DNA of 64,000 bases from positions 6,458,501-6,522,500 of the forward strand of contig JAZARR010000212.1 in the NCBI GenBank assembly GCA_037389465.1. Direction: 5' to 3'. Positions 11,501 to 26,500 of the stretch are shown one piece after another. The position numbers and the translations under genes were made by a program. Origin of the DNA: Baylisascaris procyonis (taxonomy: Eukaryota; Nematoda; Chromadorea; Rhabditida; Ascarididae). Each line of letters starts with the position of its first letter. Within the stretch, counting starts at the first letter, position 1. Below the pieces are notes generated by a model, which had not been told where the DNA came from, searched no databases, and saw only the letters and a program-made list of their open reading frames with translations.

Positions 11501-14500
11501 TCGTTCAAACGTGGGAAATGTGTTCGAGAAATTTGTCGCAATATTTTTCTCTTTTCCCTTTGATCTCTCTTATCTCTAAAGTTTGAATGCTTGTTTCATC
11601 TCGTTTTGATCAATGAAGTTTCAACGAAATGCGTCTTTTTCTCGACAAATCCTTCATTGAGTTGCAAAGCAATTCAAATATGTGTTTATTTGTGCAGCCC
11701 ACTTTTCGTAGTGTACGTTGTATGAACTCTAGCATATTGCGCATGGAAATGCAACTTGCTAACAAGGCTCACTTTTTAGCGATGCTATGTTTGAGTGAAA
11801 TTTTGGAACCATCAACCGTGCTGCGGGTCTTTAGCTGTTTTCTTTCTCAGCGGTAAAGTATTGGTTATGTCTTACTATAAGGCTTCAGTTTGTCGTAGTA
11901 TTATGCTGTTTCAGCGGGAAATTCATCCCACTAAGATGAGAATAAGGTGGAAAGTTGCGCAGAGGGGATGAGTAGGTATGACAAGTATGCCATGGAATGG
12001 CACGTAGAACAGAGCAGTGTCACCTTTGTAGAGGGTGGGCGCAACAAACAAACAATCGTTGCTAATGCAGATGTGTATTGTCGTTGTATGGGCTTACTTG
12101 GGTGCTAAATCTTACCCAACGGAATGCAGTATACTAAGCATTAACGCTGCAAATTTTAGTTTTCGTAATTGGAGGATTGTAGAGCAATTTCGATGCAAGC
12201 ATTAATCATCGCTGATTACATACCCGTCTTCGTATTTTCTAGCTTGCTTTAATTCACGTTAAAATGTTGCTTCGTCGCTTTATTTCGTAGCCTTTCCAGT
12301 AAGCTAAGGTTATCCGAGTTTACCACTCCTCCCTACGTTAAGCAGTTTACATATAAATTAGTAGACCTTTTTTGTATTTCATTCCGACATGGATTTTCTC
12401 ATTTTACAGCGAAGTTATGACGGATCACAAGGTAGTCGAATATTTCTCTGCGTATTTCAAATCTCAAGTACGGCCTCAACATGGTATGAAGTAGTATCGT
12501 AGATTTTCATTGCAGCTGCCCGCCTGTAGTAGATTTCGTTTGTCGTCCCTTTGCCACTAAGTTGTTTTTTGTTTTTGTTTTTTTTTTGCTAAGTTCTACA
12601 AACCACATAGAAATATGAGTTGCGCTTCCAAAGTATGTTCCGCTAATGACACATTTTATTACCTATCGGATGTCACTTTCTGTCAGTTTGGTATGAATAG
12701 AGGCAAACTGTTGAAACGAGCTACCTGGGGGATTTTTTTCGCTAAGAAGGTCGCTGAAGGCCGTTAGCAAAGCAGGTAAGCTAGGTGTGATTTAAAAAAA
12801 AAAGAATGACGCGCCTATTTGAAAAAATGATCTACGGAAAATGACGCATATATTTTCAGTGGGCACTTTTGCACGTATTCTTTTTGAGTATTTGCATAGT
12901 GCAATGAGAAGGTTTAAACTTAGTTGCTGGGTTGTTTTAAGTTTTATATGCCGTAAATATCCATTCACTAGCGCTAATATTTCCTTATTTAGAAATGATG
13001 CGGACGATGTGGAAACGGCACAGTCGTCACATCAACTCACCGAAGACAAGAAGGATGTGGCCCTGGAGACTGAGCTCGAAACCAGGACGCCATCATCCAC
13101 CATAATCGGTCTGTTCTTGCTCTCGTTTTTTCTCCCACCCATCTTCCCTCATTTTGTCAGTTTAATATTCATTATGTTATTGACTTGGTATGAAGTAAAG
13201 CACTCAGCTTTATGAGGCTACTACTGCTCCTTGAAACATTTTTTTGAGGGCCGATTTTTTTAAATTGCTGCGATAGTTTGACGAATGGATGTTCTGTTTA
13301 CGAGCAAAGATTTCACTGGAAGATATTCGATGTTGGTTTATGCACTTAGACCTTCTTTAGTGCATTACTTCCTATAAGACTGTTTATATGTTAGCTTCTA
13401 CTTCAACTTTGTTTCTCTCTTTGTTCATGTCATTCTTTTTTCCCAGTGTGGTATTACTATCATTGGACTTCATTGCGTAGTCGCATCTTGCGTTTTTTAT
13501 ATCTCATAAGGTTCATTTACATGAAGTGCACGAAACGCCATATAGAATATCACTCATTTCTGTTGAAGTATTTTTCAGTTTGAGCCATGATTTGCGTCAT
13601 CTGCGCATATGCACTGCATTATTTTGTTGCGTTCATATAAGCTTACGTTCTGTCGCCACTGCGTTTTCGTTAATTCCAAAAACCCTTTCAGGAAAATTCA
13701 TTTTATTCAATGTCCTCAAAAGCTTCTTTCCTGTCTTTAAAATTATGAAATAAACGTGTGTCGAAGACATTTAACCCCAAAATTTTTTCTTCTACTCATC
13801 GATATCGCTTCAGCTTCTTCCTCCTCTACGACTTTCTGAAAAGACGAGAAGTCTGTTGCTTCCAGAGATTGATCGTATTTTTGATATGAATTGTGAAATT
13901 AAATTAAGCATTTCAGAGGTGTATTTCATCTTTTTTTTTGGCCTGTATTGAAACTATTCTATAGCAACGCCCAGGGAAAATTTTAACAAGCGCTTTTACA
14001 TAATGATATAATATACAATTCGTATATATAAAGTGAAAACGCACGCAGTTCGCAAAGAGCCAGGAGGTCGATGATTTCTTTTCCTTAGTGCCAAATGAAG
14101 TTGAACGTCTAATTCGAAATTCATTCGTCATTTCTTTTTCATCAGTGTGTAGTGTTTTCCTTCGTAAAATACGATTTCTTACCGTCTTTTCTTAGGTAGT
14201 CGTTTTCCTCATTGAAAATGCACATTCAAAAGCCTTCTTTCGAGTGGTTTCTTCGTTCCTTTGGGACAGCTTAAACTATACCCTAGTGATGCACTTTTAT
14301 GTTGCACTCGCTGTCAAATGCTCACATGCGGCTAGTTTGTTGTAGATCCTACGCTTCATCGTACGCCTATTAGGTTTCCTTATATGGAAGTATTATGTCT
14401 CATAGAGAATGTGTAATTTTGAGAGTCCCATAAAGCAATGCAAAAGAGAGTTGATATTTTTCCAGCGGGTATGACATCATTTCAGACTTTCGCCTTGCTA

Positions 14501-17500
14501 GCAAAATGTCCACTATGATAGCATGAGGTATTGCTAGGTTATTTAGTGGGTGGATGTGCACTAAACAAATTGAAGTTTTAGTAGCAGCTACTTTCTGAAT
14601 TGGTTAGCTGTTATTGTCTTGTGCCATTTTATGAGATATTCATGTCAAGGTTAACTGCTGTAGCTGTTTAAGAGTATGCTGCGCTGTTTGGGGGAGGTGT
14701 ATGCCATGCTTTTGTCGAAAGGCAACATTGTCCCCACTTACGTCTACAATTGTTTCTGTGGTTGTTGTGTATGGGGATTTTATTTATTTATTTTTTATTT
14801 TTTATTTATTTATTTATTTATTTTTATTTATTTATTTATTTATTTATTTATTTTTTATTTATTCGTGTATTTTATTTATTTATTTATTTTTTGAAAACAA
14901 AACGTTTGTCTGCATTTGATGGTTAATTTCGCGGTTATATTGACTCGTTGAACGGATGTGAGCATTTTCTCGCTGACAAATGAGTTTTGCTGCCGATTTT
15001 TTTTTTCAACCATATCCAAATTGGTGTCTGCTGTATGACCATTTAAAAGTATTTCAATAATCATTGATGACAATGTAATAAAAATCCGAAGCCACTTCAT
15101 TCTCCTCGATTGACATTGGATTATTTTTATGCATTAACTAAGACGTAGTCCTCGATATGTGCTAGAATTGTTGAGCGTTACGACTTTGCTCAATTCCAGC
15201 GTATGCATGATCGTATTGGTTGCACCGTTTTTCTACTGGACGTATACCATCAAAGAATACGATCACCTGTTTTTTTACGGATGCCCGATGTTGTGCCATC
15301 TAAAACGCGCGTAACTTTTCAAAGTGGGGGTGAATAAGGGAAATGAAATCGAAAGTAGCTGAGCCTAATTTTTAGCTCATCTTATTCTTTTTTACAATCT
15401 TTTTTCCAACCTCTTTGAACTGGTTACTGAAGTGGGGAAGACTATGTGAGCTGAATACACATCTGCTCCACATGTTATCTGTCTTGTTTTATGCAACTTC
15501 CCGATCGCTGAAAAACTTTTTATCAACTTTCGGTTGCATTCATAACGTCGACAGAGGCTTATCACTGTTTTGGCGAATTCGGCCTTTATGATAGAGTCAG
15601 AGTGAACAATCTGCACTTGCAGGTGCGCAAACTGTTTTTTTGTTTGTGAGGACCATTTCACCCTCAATGGCGCCATAAAGAGTGTAGACGTTTACCTCCT
15701 CAGTTGATATGAGCCTTGTCCTTTTTGATGTTGAGGAAGATTGAGATCTGTGGTCGAGGGAAGTGCTTCCGTTGCAAATGTACTGGGATTGGCTCGTACA
15801 AGATTGGACCAAGGCTGTTATTGGTGTCACTAGGAAACTCAAATGTAATCGGTGCATTGCGAGTGAATGTTAGGGCGCATCACTGTGTAATGTGTGTGCA
15901 TTTGGCATTGAGCCTGCTTGTGTTGTTATTTGCTGTCACAGCGATAAGGACAGTGTTAAAATGATAAAGCGCTCTCTCGGCTCGTCGTTTGTTTTTTCTC
16001 GCCTCGCGTGCTCTGCGGCATGTTTAACTGCATTTTGAGCGGCAAGGCGGCTGCAGCTGGGAGTAGGCTGCTTTCACTGCTCCACTAAAATTTGCGGTGT
16101 GCAGCTTTTTTTATCGCCTTCCAAGAGCCTATTCAACTGATATAACCGTTATCCAAGAAACGTAATGCGAATGAGAAATAATGCAATTTTATTTACAACT
16201 CATCCAGATCAAGCTTATTCATGGGAACAGGACATTTCTTGGTATACTCTCAGTGATATCAACGGGATGTTTTTTGTGCACAGAGTGTTTTAACTGAAAA
16301 CATGTTTCACTGTTTTCTAGACGTTATCAGTATTTTTATCTGTCATAAATTAGAGATTATGATTACGACTAATAGCTTAAGAGGAAAAGAAGGAGTATGA
16401 GGTGAACAAAAGCACTTCGCATGGGGAAGGGGAGTATCTGAAATACTCATGGCTCGATGGTATAATTTATTTTGCCATCGTCGCCGTTGCACATCTACAA
16501 GCAACATCCTTAAAGCCCGCTGGATTGGCCGAATCGCACAACGATTATAAATTGACTGCAGTGCAATTTTCTCTCTTCTAGCCATCGATGCACAACATTT
16601 CGTCTAAATTACGCACTAAGCAACAACGGAAAACAGTAAATGTTTACACATCTCGCTGAAAGTAATGGGATTTTATTCGTACTGACGAAGATTGTTTGTG
16701 GGGAATTGAAACGGCAGAGGAATTGCTTCTTTTTTAACCTGTTATCTGCTTATGGGGATCCGAAAAGAGATGGACTCCGGTACTGCTCCTGCACTGTCCA
16801 ACATATCGTAGAAAGTCAAAGGCTGCGTTCATAGGTTCATTGCGATGTTTGCATTAGCACCCTCAACATTGTAGCATAAATAAGGATGCCTCGGCATCTG
16901 GCGGCCACTATTTTCTGACGTTGCATACGGCGCACCAAACTCGTTCATATATATTCTCCTTGATCCTATCATCTATATTGTTTTATGTGGTTGTGTTGGT
17001 TGTGGCCATACAGTACTGTTTATTATGCATCGTTTTCTGCTTCTTTCTTTAGCTGAATACAGTCGCATCATTGGGGCATGCCTCTTTAGTCTCCTGTTGG
17101 AACAAATTGCGGCTAAGAGTGCGATTGGTTTCCACAATTTTAGCCACATAAATGGGTTTTGTAGGTTTTCAAAGTATTTTCTAATCAAGCGTCAGTTCCA
17201 TGAAATTGTCTAGGGGGTACAAACCAAAAAAAAAAAATTCCTGTCCTCTAACAGCTAAAGAATTGATGTCTTTGGAAAGTCGCTGAAAAACGTTCGCGTC
17301 TTATCGTCAGGTTATGTAATTGAGAATGAACTCTTTGAAAAACGAGCGTGGAAGAAGTGCGTTATGGTTTCATTGCGCTTTGGTTCAATCGCACACAGGC
17401 ACAATACGCTCTTTGGGTGTGCTGCGTGTAGAAAGTGCGTCGGGCACGATGCGTAAATTTGCAGCATACCTGGCGGCGCTCACACACAAAAAATACGACA

Positions 17501-20500
17501 AAAAATACGCGTTCTTTTTTGTGCTGATGTTGCTCGCCTTCGGGCGACGAATCTCACCGTTCTTCCCGTAACTACGATCACAACAAATGCACCGTACAAC
17601 GCGTCGTGAAGGAGCCTCAAAGAAGCATCCTTTTTGAACACTAGTGTAAGAAGTGCTACTGTGATGGCTTAGATTGCGTTAACGGGCCGGTCCATTCTTT
17701 TATCCACTCAAACATCCATCCCCGAGAGTACAGTTCTTTCGGAGAAGTCCGCACATTGTGCACATAAGTTTTTTCACTTCCAAGTCTAGTGCTTATGGGC
17801 TCAAAACAATTGTGCGATGTGAAAGTATTTTCGCTTTGCTGGTATTAACGGGTCAAGTCGGGAGACACACTGAGGGCAAATGCTTGTTCAAGAAGGGAAT
17901 GGAGGATGAAGAATGAGAAGAGGCGAGGTCACTTGCACGATTATTTTATTGCTATAATATTATAGCTGCTGCTGAATAGCTTTTTGGTGTAAGGAATGGA
18001 ACAGCAAAATGTTTCAACAGTTTTGTAGCACGAGCTCACCTATTCACTGAGCACCACATCAAAAGTCTATCAACTCTAATATTGTTCTTTGATCGTCGCC
18101 AGATGCGACATTTCGTCTTTTCTCCTTGCAATGTTGTGAAAGTTGTTATGTGGCAGCGATGAAGGATGGAAAGATTGCAGGATCTTTTCTTCCAGTTATA
18201 TCTATCTCGGTGAGGCACAGAACATTAATCAGCTTAATCCTGAGAAGATAAACATCATGAAAAGAATAAGTTTTTTCACCGGGAGCCGTAACGAAAAAGG
18301 GCGGTTTCTACCGAAAATATATCGATGCTATAAAGGAAAGAGAGTGGAAATAAATCGTTGCTGCAGTCGGCATATGAGTGTACTTTCATGTCATGTTTCA
18401 GCTAGACACAGTCTGTGGACTTGAGCATGTTTGTGGGCCAGCGGTAGTCGTACCATTTAGACTGAGGATTCTATACCTTACTATTCTCTCAAAGCAGGCA
18501 AGTAGTTAAGACGATATTGAGCCGATCTTCCATTTCTTAAACAACATTGTAGCAGAATTGTTGCAGGCTCCAAGCCGGGTGCTTTTGTGAAGCCATCGCC
18601 TACGTTTCCAGCGTTTTCGACGGCCGCAATGTCACCTTCTTATGGACCGCTTCCGTTATTCTACCCGTTCTTTCTTCCGGTGAGTGTTTGTATCGTTCAA
18701 AAATTCTGCATTCGCAGACTAACTTCTGTTGGCTATCACTGAGAGAATGATCTTCGTTCATTTCTAAAGCGTTCACAATGGCAAGAAAGAGAGAAATAGC
18801 TAAGTGCCGTTGGATGTTGGGGATGATTTTTTACTGCCGAAAGTTATGGGATCACTCATGGTGAATGTGATGGAAGATTTGCGCGATTGCGTTATGATTT
18901 AATCATCTGAGTTATCAGATGCTTAAAGTAAAAAGTTTGCCGCTCATTGTTCACCGCTAGCCGTGGTCTCGACTCACTATCAGTAGCTGTCAGGAAGTAG
19001 GACAACGAGGTGTGAGGAGGGTGTAACAGTAAGAAGAATACTATTGTCGTTTTCTTCATTCTTCAATTTAGTGGATTTGCAGATTAAGGGGTGATCGTTG
19101 TATGGTCACGATGGATGCATTTCTTCGTCATTTAATTTTGTTGAGTTCAACATTGACGAATGTGACGAGAGTGATGCAATGAAAGCTTTGCATTGCTTTT
19201 CGTGCGAAACAGCAGAATCGATGCCCTATCAGCTTGATTTTCTTCTTTTGGAAGGGCATTGAACGAGATCTACTGCTTTTCTTGCTCTACCTGCCTTCTT
19301 TCGTTTCGAACGAAATTCAGAAGCACATTGTTAAGAAGCCGTCGAATGAGGGGATCGCTTCGTGTAAATCACTGAGTGGGCTGTGCTGTGAGTGAATTTG
19401 CGCACAAATGGTAATGTTATCTCGGCTGAGTCGATAAGAACACTGGATTGATGCTGCTTGGAGTGTAGGTGAGGGCGTTCGCGAAATAGTCAAATGCTGC
19501 TGTTGGGAGCATAATTTGAAATATTTGCCAATCGGTGTTAAAGCAATTGCTCATTTGACTGATGCAGAAATGCGCCGTGTAGCCAATTCACTCTCAGCGG
19601 CGGTCACGTTCGAATGCTCGAATCGGTGCTGAACGGCACTCGATTGGCGTTGCTGATTGATAAGGCATCACTTGAGGCATTTGTTAAATGAGGCAGCGAC
19701 AAGCCAATTTCGAATTGGCTGCATGAAGAAAGCTTTATCCGCAAATTGCATCCAGCTAGAGCAATGATTCAACCAGTCACCTTGGCTCCTTTCTTCTCGG
19801 CGCATTTTTCCTATCCATATCCAGTAGTTTTTGCTTTTGCTAAAAGAGGGGTGAGAGATTTTCCGGCTACTTGCTTGTTCGAAATGCCATCACGGTGTTC
19901 ATTGGCACATCTGCAAATTCACTTGCGGATTGACTACATATGTTTATGAACAAATCAAAAACATATGAGGTTATTGTTCCATGATTTTGCAGCTGTTCAA
20001 CAGGGCAGCTTGTTTGAGAGCGCTATCTTCAAGCTCCCACCAATAAAGAGGTCACCTCTTATTTCTAGATGAAAACAGTTATTTAATCAGAACGGTTGGG
20101 TGTAAAGAATGCAAAGCATAAGCGCGTTCACTCTGGCACGCATAATGCATGCAAATCGAATACATTAAATCAACAGTAAAAAGGCTGTTCTGTAAGAAGC
20201 ACATCATCTCTCTTTTCCGCCAAATGCCATTCTCTGCCTGAAATAAGGCGTTCTATTTCACCTGGCAGCCAATTCACCGTCGAGGAAGGAGGGAGGGGGG
20301 GGGGGGAGGGGAAGGATGCAGCAGCACATTCCTAGTATTTCAAATACTTGACATGTTTTCCTCATCCATCGTTCTGATCAGTTCATCTTTCGCAATCTAG
20401 TTCATTCTTAGCTGTGAAACTCTACGTTCCTGGGACACTTGAGTGTTTTGGGAATTCGAAGAATGGGTGCCTTCGAAAGATGTGTAACTATATTCAACTC

Positions 20501-23500
20501 CAAGTCACTTTCATGTTCTGATATTCCTATCTTTGAATCACACATAAGGGGTGCAGGTGTTCAAGTGTGGTGTCCACCATTATTCACAGATACGTGTTGA
20601 CCTCAGACTTCTTGCCTTGATTGTGTGAAAGCGGCCTGTTTTTTCATGGCAGAACCGTGCACGAGGTTGTAGGGGATTTTTAATCGTATGAAGGTTTGAT
20701 TTCATGCGCGAGGTTTGTTGGTGCCCTGATTTTAGTGGAGGGGGGGGGGGGCATATGAGGGTTGATTTGCACGTGGGGGTCGTGAATTGTCTAGCTAATT
20801 ATTACAATATTGTTCTTAAGAGAAACGAGACAAGCGTTGATTCGCTTGCACACCACACGACGAGTGTTTCACGCTCAAGGGGTGATCTTGTTGAGGCATT
20901 GCACTCGCAGATATGCACAAATTTTGCAGCATTTATTGCAGTTTATAATTGTCGAAGAGAACGTCTGCCGGCAGTCACATCCGGTGATTTGCATGGTGGC
21001 CGCGATTAAAACATGCTGTGTTGACGCCTTCCAGTTGAGCGTTTCGTTGACGTTTTAGGCGTTCGCTGGCTGCGAGTTTACCGGTGCGACCTTTTTGTAG
21101 CGCCTTTTTTCAGAAACAATTTGCCCACAAAAATACAACATGTGCAGCTGTTGACGTAGAATTTGACCATCATTATGTGTGTCAGTCAACTCATCCACTT
21201 CCTTTTTGGTGCAAACTGAGTTTAAGTGAATTCAAGGGACTGGCCGGGCATTTCTTTGCAATAGCAGCGCTTTGGCATTAACAAACTGAGGCCGCAATCC
21301 TATGAAATTAGTGCTTGGTTAACGAGCAATTCTGCTTCTGTTGGCATAGCTTTTCACACTACTTTTGCAAGCAACACATGCATTTGAGCTTTAAAGTTTA
21401 GCTGTTTTCTTTCTCCTGATTTTTAATAAGTGCGTTTCCCGTTTTTTTAGCTGGCTACTGCTCATATCTTTAATAAGCTTTTCACTAATGCGGTTAAGCT
21501 TTAAAGTTTAGCTGTCCTCTTGATTTTTAATAAATTGCACTTGGCTACTACTCATATCTTTAGTCGATTCGTTGTCACTCCCTTTGAAGGCATTGAGGGA
21601 TCAATTTCCGTGGTTTCAAAGTGGCGACTTAGCAGCCCTTGCCGTGCAATTCCAGCAGCGATTTGTTGGCTTATAGAGGGTTTACCTTGTGGCTTTAACG
21701 TCCTTCCATAATGAAACCGATTAATTGTTTTGCTACATCTTCCTTCAGATGAACTTACTGTATAAATGTCGCAAAATTGAACAGCTGGCTGCCTTGTAGA
21801 GTCAGGCGCCTTATGGTATGTCTTTCGGAAGGATGCCACCAAGCGCAATGGATGCTCGCACGATGTCTCCAAGCTATGCAGCCGCATTCGTGATGCAGCA
21901 GGCCGCACAGACAATGTCACCAAGCTTCGACATGTACAGGAATTTCCCGTTTGCCCCCGCTTCGCCTCTTCAAGTGGGTTTTTGTTCAGCACTTCTTATT
22001 TCGATTCTTTGGGAAGCTTTTGCATAGTGATTTCTTTCTAATTTCGATTCCACTCAAGGTAAAAGCACCGTTGATTCTGTGTAACTTCCACCACTGAGGC
22101 ACAACTGTGATGATTGGAAGAGAGCAGCGCGTGTTTCAGTGAGGAGGTAATGCGAGCTGCAAAGAATTAGATGGTGCAGGTAGATATGTCTTATGAAACA
22201 AATCCTTAGGAAGTTGGCAAATCAAATTCGGTCCGTAGTAACCGAGGATTTTGCTCATTTTTGTGTGTACCAAGTGCGGGAATATTAGTTCTTATCCACT
22301 GATATCTCGAAACATCTGCTGACCAAATGGGTGGCTTGGATTTGTGGTTGAGTGTTTTCTAAGAGGATGTCTGTTTTTGCGTTGATTGCACTTGGGCAAG
22401 CTCCTGCGTCAATTTTTCCGAAGAGGGTATGGAGATGGAGTCCCCAAGATATCAAAAATCTGAGAAGGTAAGCGCGTATTCGGAAAGAAAGGATACGTAT
22501 CAGGTCAAAAATTTTGCGAGAAACTCCTGGAGGAGGTTGTGGATTTCGAAACTTTTGATGAAGATTCGTCCTATAACACAAAGCTTCAGCGCCTTTTCTG
22601 TGAAACTTGCTCTCCGGTGTGCATCGTTCGCGGATCATCTTAATAAAGCTAGTGCCAACGCTCTTTTTGTTGATTTTCATCTGTGAGAAAACTGTTCCGA
22701 CAGCAGTTTAAGTCCCAAACGTTGACTGAAAGTAGCAAGCGGCGTGTTTTTGGAAGTTGGAAAAGAATGCATCCGCGTGTTGTTTGGACCGGACTTTCAT
22801 ACCGTACTGTAATATATGCAAAGTCCGCATTAAGGAAGGTCAGGGCCTTCGAGAAGGGGATGCACAAATCAAAGTATGTGGAATACTTGTTGTGACACTA
22901 CCCCGTTCATTTCCTCGGAGCAGCAGTTTTTTCTTTTTTGGAACGAAAGTAAGTTTATACTCCCTGCCACGCAGTTACTCTGATGAGGTTAATTTTTCAA
23001 CTGTTAATTATTCCAAAAGGTAAACATATGAAAAGTAAAACAGTGGATGATCACTGAAGCATAGGTTATGCGATTAATAATGCATGTTGTCGTTTGAGAA
23101 TCAGCGTTTATGCTATCTTCTTTTAAGGGTAGTCCGGCGGGTACACCTAAGGGTTGCAATCCATTCGCAGCAGCGAGCATGATGCGTAATATGACAGCAA
23201 GTGCACCACATCCCTTGAATTCAATCAACCAGATGCGACTCCCCAATATGGGATCGCCTATCACATCAATGGCGAATAATCTCGCTCAAACTCCCACGGG
23301 TGGTCCAACACCGAAGAGGATCAAATCAGAGAGCCGATTCGCTAAGGTTCGCTTAGAGGTTATGATCTTTCATCCACGCATATTGTTGTCACTCTTGATA
23401 TCGTTTAGCAGATATAAGGCGCCACATTTTCTTGCGCAAATGTTCTACCTATTCGGGATTTGTTTGTGAAGAAACGTTACTGAAACACTTATTTGATGTG

Positions 23501-26500
23501 GTGACTATCGTGATTTAGATTATTGCTTGGCTTTAGGTGTTTAGTAGTTTATTAATTGGAAAGTGTTTAGTGTTCATACATATTTTTGAAGTTTGTCCTG
23601 TTGCCTCATTAGATATAAGAAACGAGAGGCGAGGTTTGTGTTTAAGAGATGATAATGGCGCACTGAAGCGCTATGTTTATTCAGCTTGACAAAATGTGCT
23701 TGCTTTTAATACTATTATTGAATTTTCGACTGGAGCACATTAGTTTTTATTTGTGTCAGGTGCCGTTTCGTCGCTTTTGTTCGCCTTTGATTGCGCTGTA
23801 ATAGGTAATGACGTTTTGTCAGAGTTCCTTTGTTCTTGCCAGTGATTGCTAATCTCTTCTGCTCGACAGGAGAGATCTCGTTCATATCGCTGGCAAAAGG
23901 GTATTTTGCACAATTGAAAAACTGCGTTTCTTCCAGGATAGGCATATTAAGAAGCCACTGAACGCATTCATGTGGTATATGAAGGAGAACCGACCAAAAT
24001 TAATGGAGGAGTTGGATTATAAAGAGAGACAGAGCGCCGAACTCAACAAGGTTTGTTCACTTTGTTTCGTTGCTGACTGATTGTATTCATAAGAATGGTA
24101 TGTGTGGAATGGATACTTCAGGAGAAAGGAAGAGGTAATCGTCTGTGAAAATCTTCAGTGGAAGTGATTATGAAATGTTACGGCCAAAGACTCATGTTGT
24201 GGCGCAGGCAGGCATTAACTTGTCTGTATTTTGATTATACAATCTGCTTTGCTTGTTTTTAATCGACTTTTCAAACATGAAGCGATCAGGTGAGTGTCTT
24301 ATGGCTCATGCAAACTGTCTGTTTGTATACTGGGCAGTGCTGCTGTAGTTTGTAACAAGAGTATCTCGCTGAAACCAGTAATCATTCATTTGATCTCGAA
24401 AGAAGCATTAGCACGTGTGATATGTTACCCGTTTTCAGCAAATGCAAATGCCATCAAAGTATTCAGTGATGAAAGAAGGTATCATCCGTCAGAAGATCTC
24501 CTAATCAACTTGTTTTCGACTTTGAGTAGAGCAGTACTAACTAATAGTTGTTAAGGAGTTAGGTCGGCGTTGGCATGACCTTCCGAAAGAAGAACAGCAG
24601 AGGTACTACGAATTAGCCAAAGAAGATCGTGAACAGCACATGCAAAAATATCCAGGATGGTCAGCGCGAGAAAACTACGCAATAAACAAGAAAAAGAAAA
24701 GAAAGCGTGATAAATCCGTTGGTATGTTGGAGTTTGTATTGCTTCTGTTCTTCGCAGAAATCGTGCGATTTTGCAACTGGGGATGGGCCGATCGTTGAAG
24801 AAACATTCCCAAACGATTGGTAACGGTCCAAAGGAAAGTGCAGTATCGTGGGATGTTTCTGAGTATTAATTATGCTCACAGTCAACAGTTCTTATCCACT
24901 TGTTTTCTCCGCAGATTTATTTTAAAATGGGCCGAAACCCGTGTACTAGATTTTTTGCAAATAAAGGTACGATAAGTAGGGTCTGAGTAAAGTCGTTCAG
25001 CAGCGGCTAACATCGCCCGACCTGTTGCAGTTTAGGGCAGAGTACCCATAGTGGTCGTGGTATTTAGGCGTGCAAGAAAGAAAGATGGGGGTGTTTAAGA
25101 TGCTGAGGAAAGCATTATGTCTTGAATTGGAGTGGGAATGAGACAATGAGATGGTTAAGTGTGCCACAATGGGTTAAGCTAACCAGTTGTGAGGGGTGTT
25201 GTGATCATGTGAAGCGCTTCTCGTCTCCTTGCTCGTCAAGTGCAGTGTGGCAATAACACAAACATATGTCATCAACTCGAGAAGCTCTCCACTCAAACAG
25301 CAAAAGAGAGAGGGAGAGAGAGAGAGAGACGTTATGAGCGCTCTCAAAGGGGATTACGTCAAGCGCAAGTGTTTGCTACACTTCTTTCAAACTTGATTCT
25401 CACTTTCATTTTTGTGGTTTCTTCTTCAGTACATTATAGTAAGTGATGCTTTTCTGTTCCGTGGTGCATACCACTTATCATAACCGAATCCAATTATAAG
25501 GCCATATTTTCTTATTTTAATGTGTATTGCCGATACATTTACTTAATTCAAACTGCGGAGAGGCAGAGAGATGAATTCAATGAAAATACTAAACACTGAT
25601 AGAGTTCACGCAAGTAATCCATAACTGTTCTATTTTTATAGTAGGATAGAAAAGCCACCTAAATGCGCATAGTTGATAATCCAGGCACCGAATGATTTAA
25701 TAGGTGCAATGTTTTTAGGCTGATCAGTACGAATTGGTTAGTTTTCGTTGAAAATTTCAAAGAAGTTTCCGATTGAGCCCTTTTAAAACTTCTGGTGTCT
25801 TATCCTTCTTTCCTCATCCTTTCCGCCCCCTTCCCACCATTCCCACCTTTGGCTGTTTGCATTATTAGGGCAATGGGAAAATCAAGTTCAGTGCAAGATA
25901 GGTAGTCGGTTTGCAAGTAATAAATTCCAGTTCACTGTCGGTGTTTCGTAGGTCTGTTTATTGAAGAGATTAGAGAATAATATCCACTGGTGGTTTCTTG
26001 TAGTTTAGGAGTACTTTCAGAAAATGGCGAACAGAAAAAATGCCGTGCGAGGTTCGGTGTTGTTAACCAGGATCAGTGGTGCAAACACTGCAAAAGGAAG
26101 AAGCGTTGCCTTTGGTATAGAGAGGTTAGTCGTTGGTTTCTATGCTTTTCCAAATAAATTCCTGTAAAAATTCCACTCGAGTAGGATCCAGCTAAGCATT
26201 GAAGTTTTGCTGATAATTACGGTTGCTTAAAAGTTAGCCGTAAATACCAATTCAATATTAAAGCGCTTGGGCTGTTGATACACAAAGAAGGAGCGTAGGA
26301 GGCAGTTACTGGTGTTCACAGGTTATCTACGTTTGTAGGTCTTCTGTATATCCTCGAACACACTGTTCATCGCAGTGTTAGGTTCCTGAAGATGAGCTCT
26401 AAATTGTGGCCGAAAGTAAGGCGTTCATTTTTTGCTTGAAAAATAAGGAAATATATAAGTGCATGAAAGTGATAGCATCAAAAAAGAAAATTATGGTGCT

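Larger units (their letters stand above)
8541..12992 (+). other. pop-1: pop-1 intron 1 (4.45 kb)
   Basis: T-rich intron, donor GTGGGT, acceptor CTTATTTAG. It contains a run of 20 or so A at about 9170-9189 and an antisense open frame at 9959-10687 described separately. No alternative first exon of pop-1 was recognised, but a promoter inside this intron cannot be excluded. Confidence 0.75.
18680..21805 (+). other. pop-1: pop-1 intron 3 (3.1 kb) with G tracts
   Basis: Contains two G-rich tracts with long uninterrupted G runs (about 20283-20312 and 20737-20751) and a ~110-bp tandem duplication next to exon 4. No additional exon recognised. Confidence 0.7.

Noticed and set aside
14676..14919. 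Hydrophobic Phe/Leu/Ile/Tyr frames that look like membrane proteins
   Set aside because: They are translations of the (TTTA)n microsatellite.
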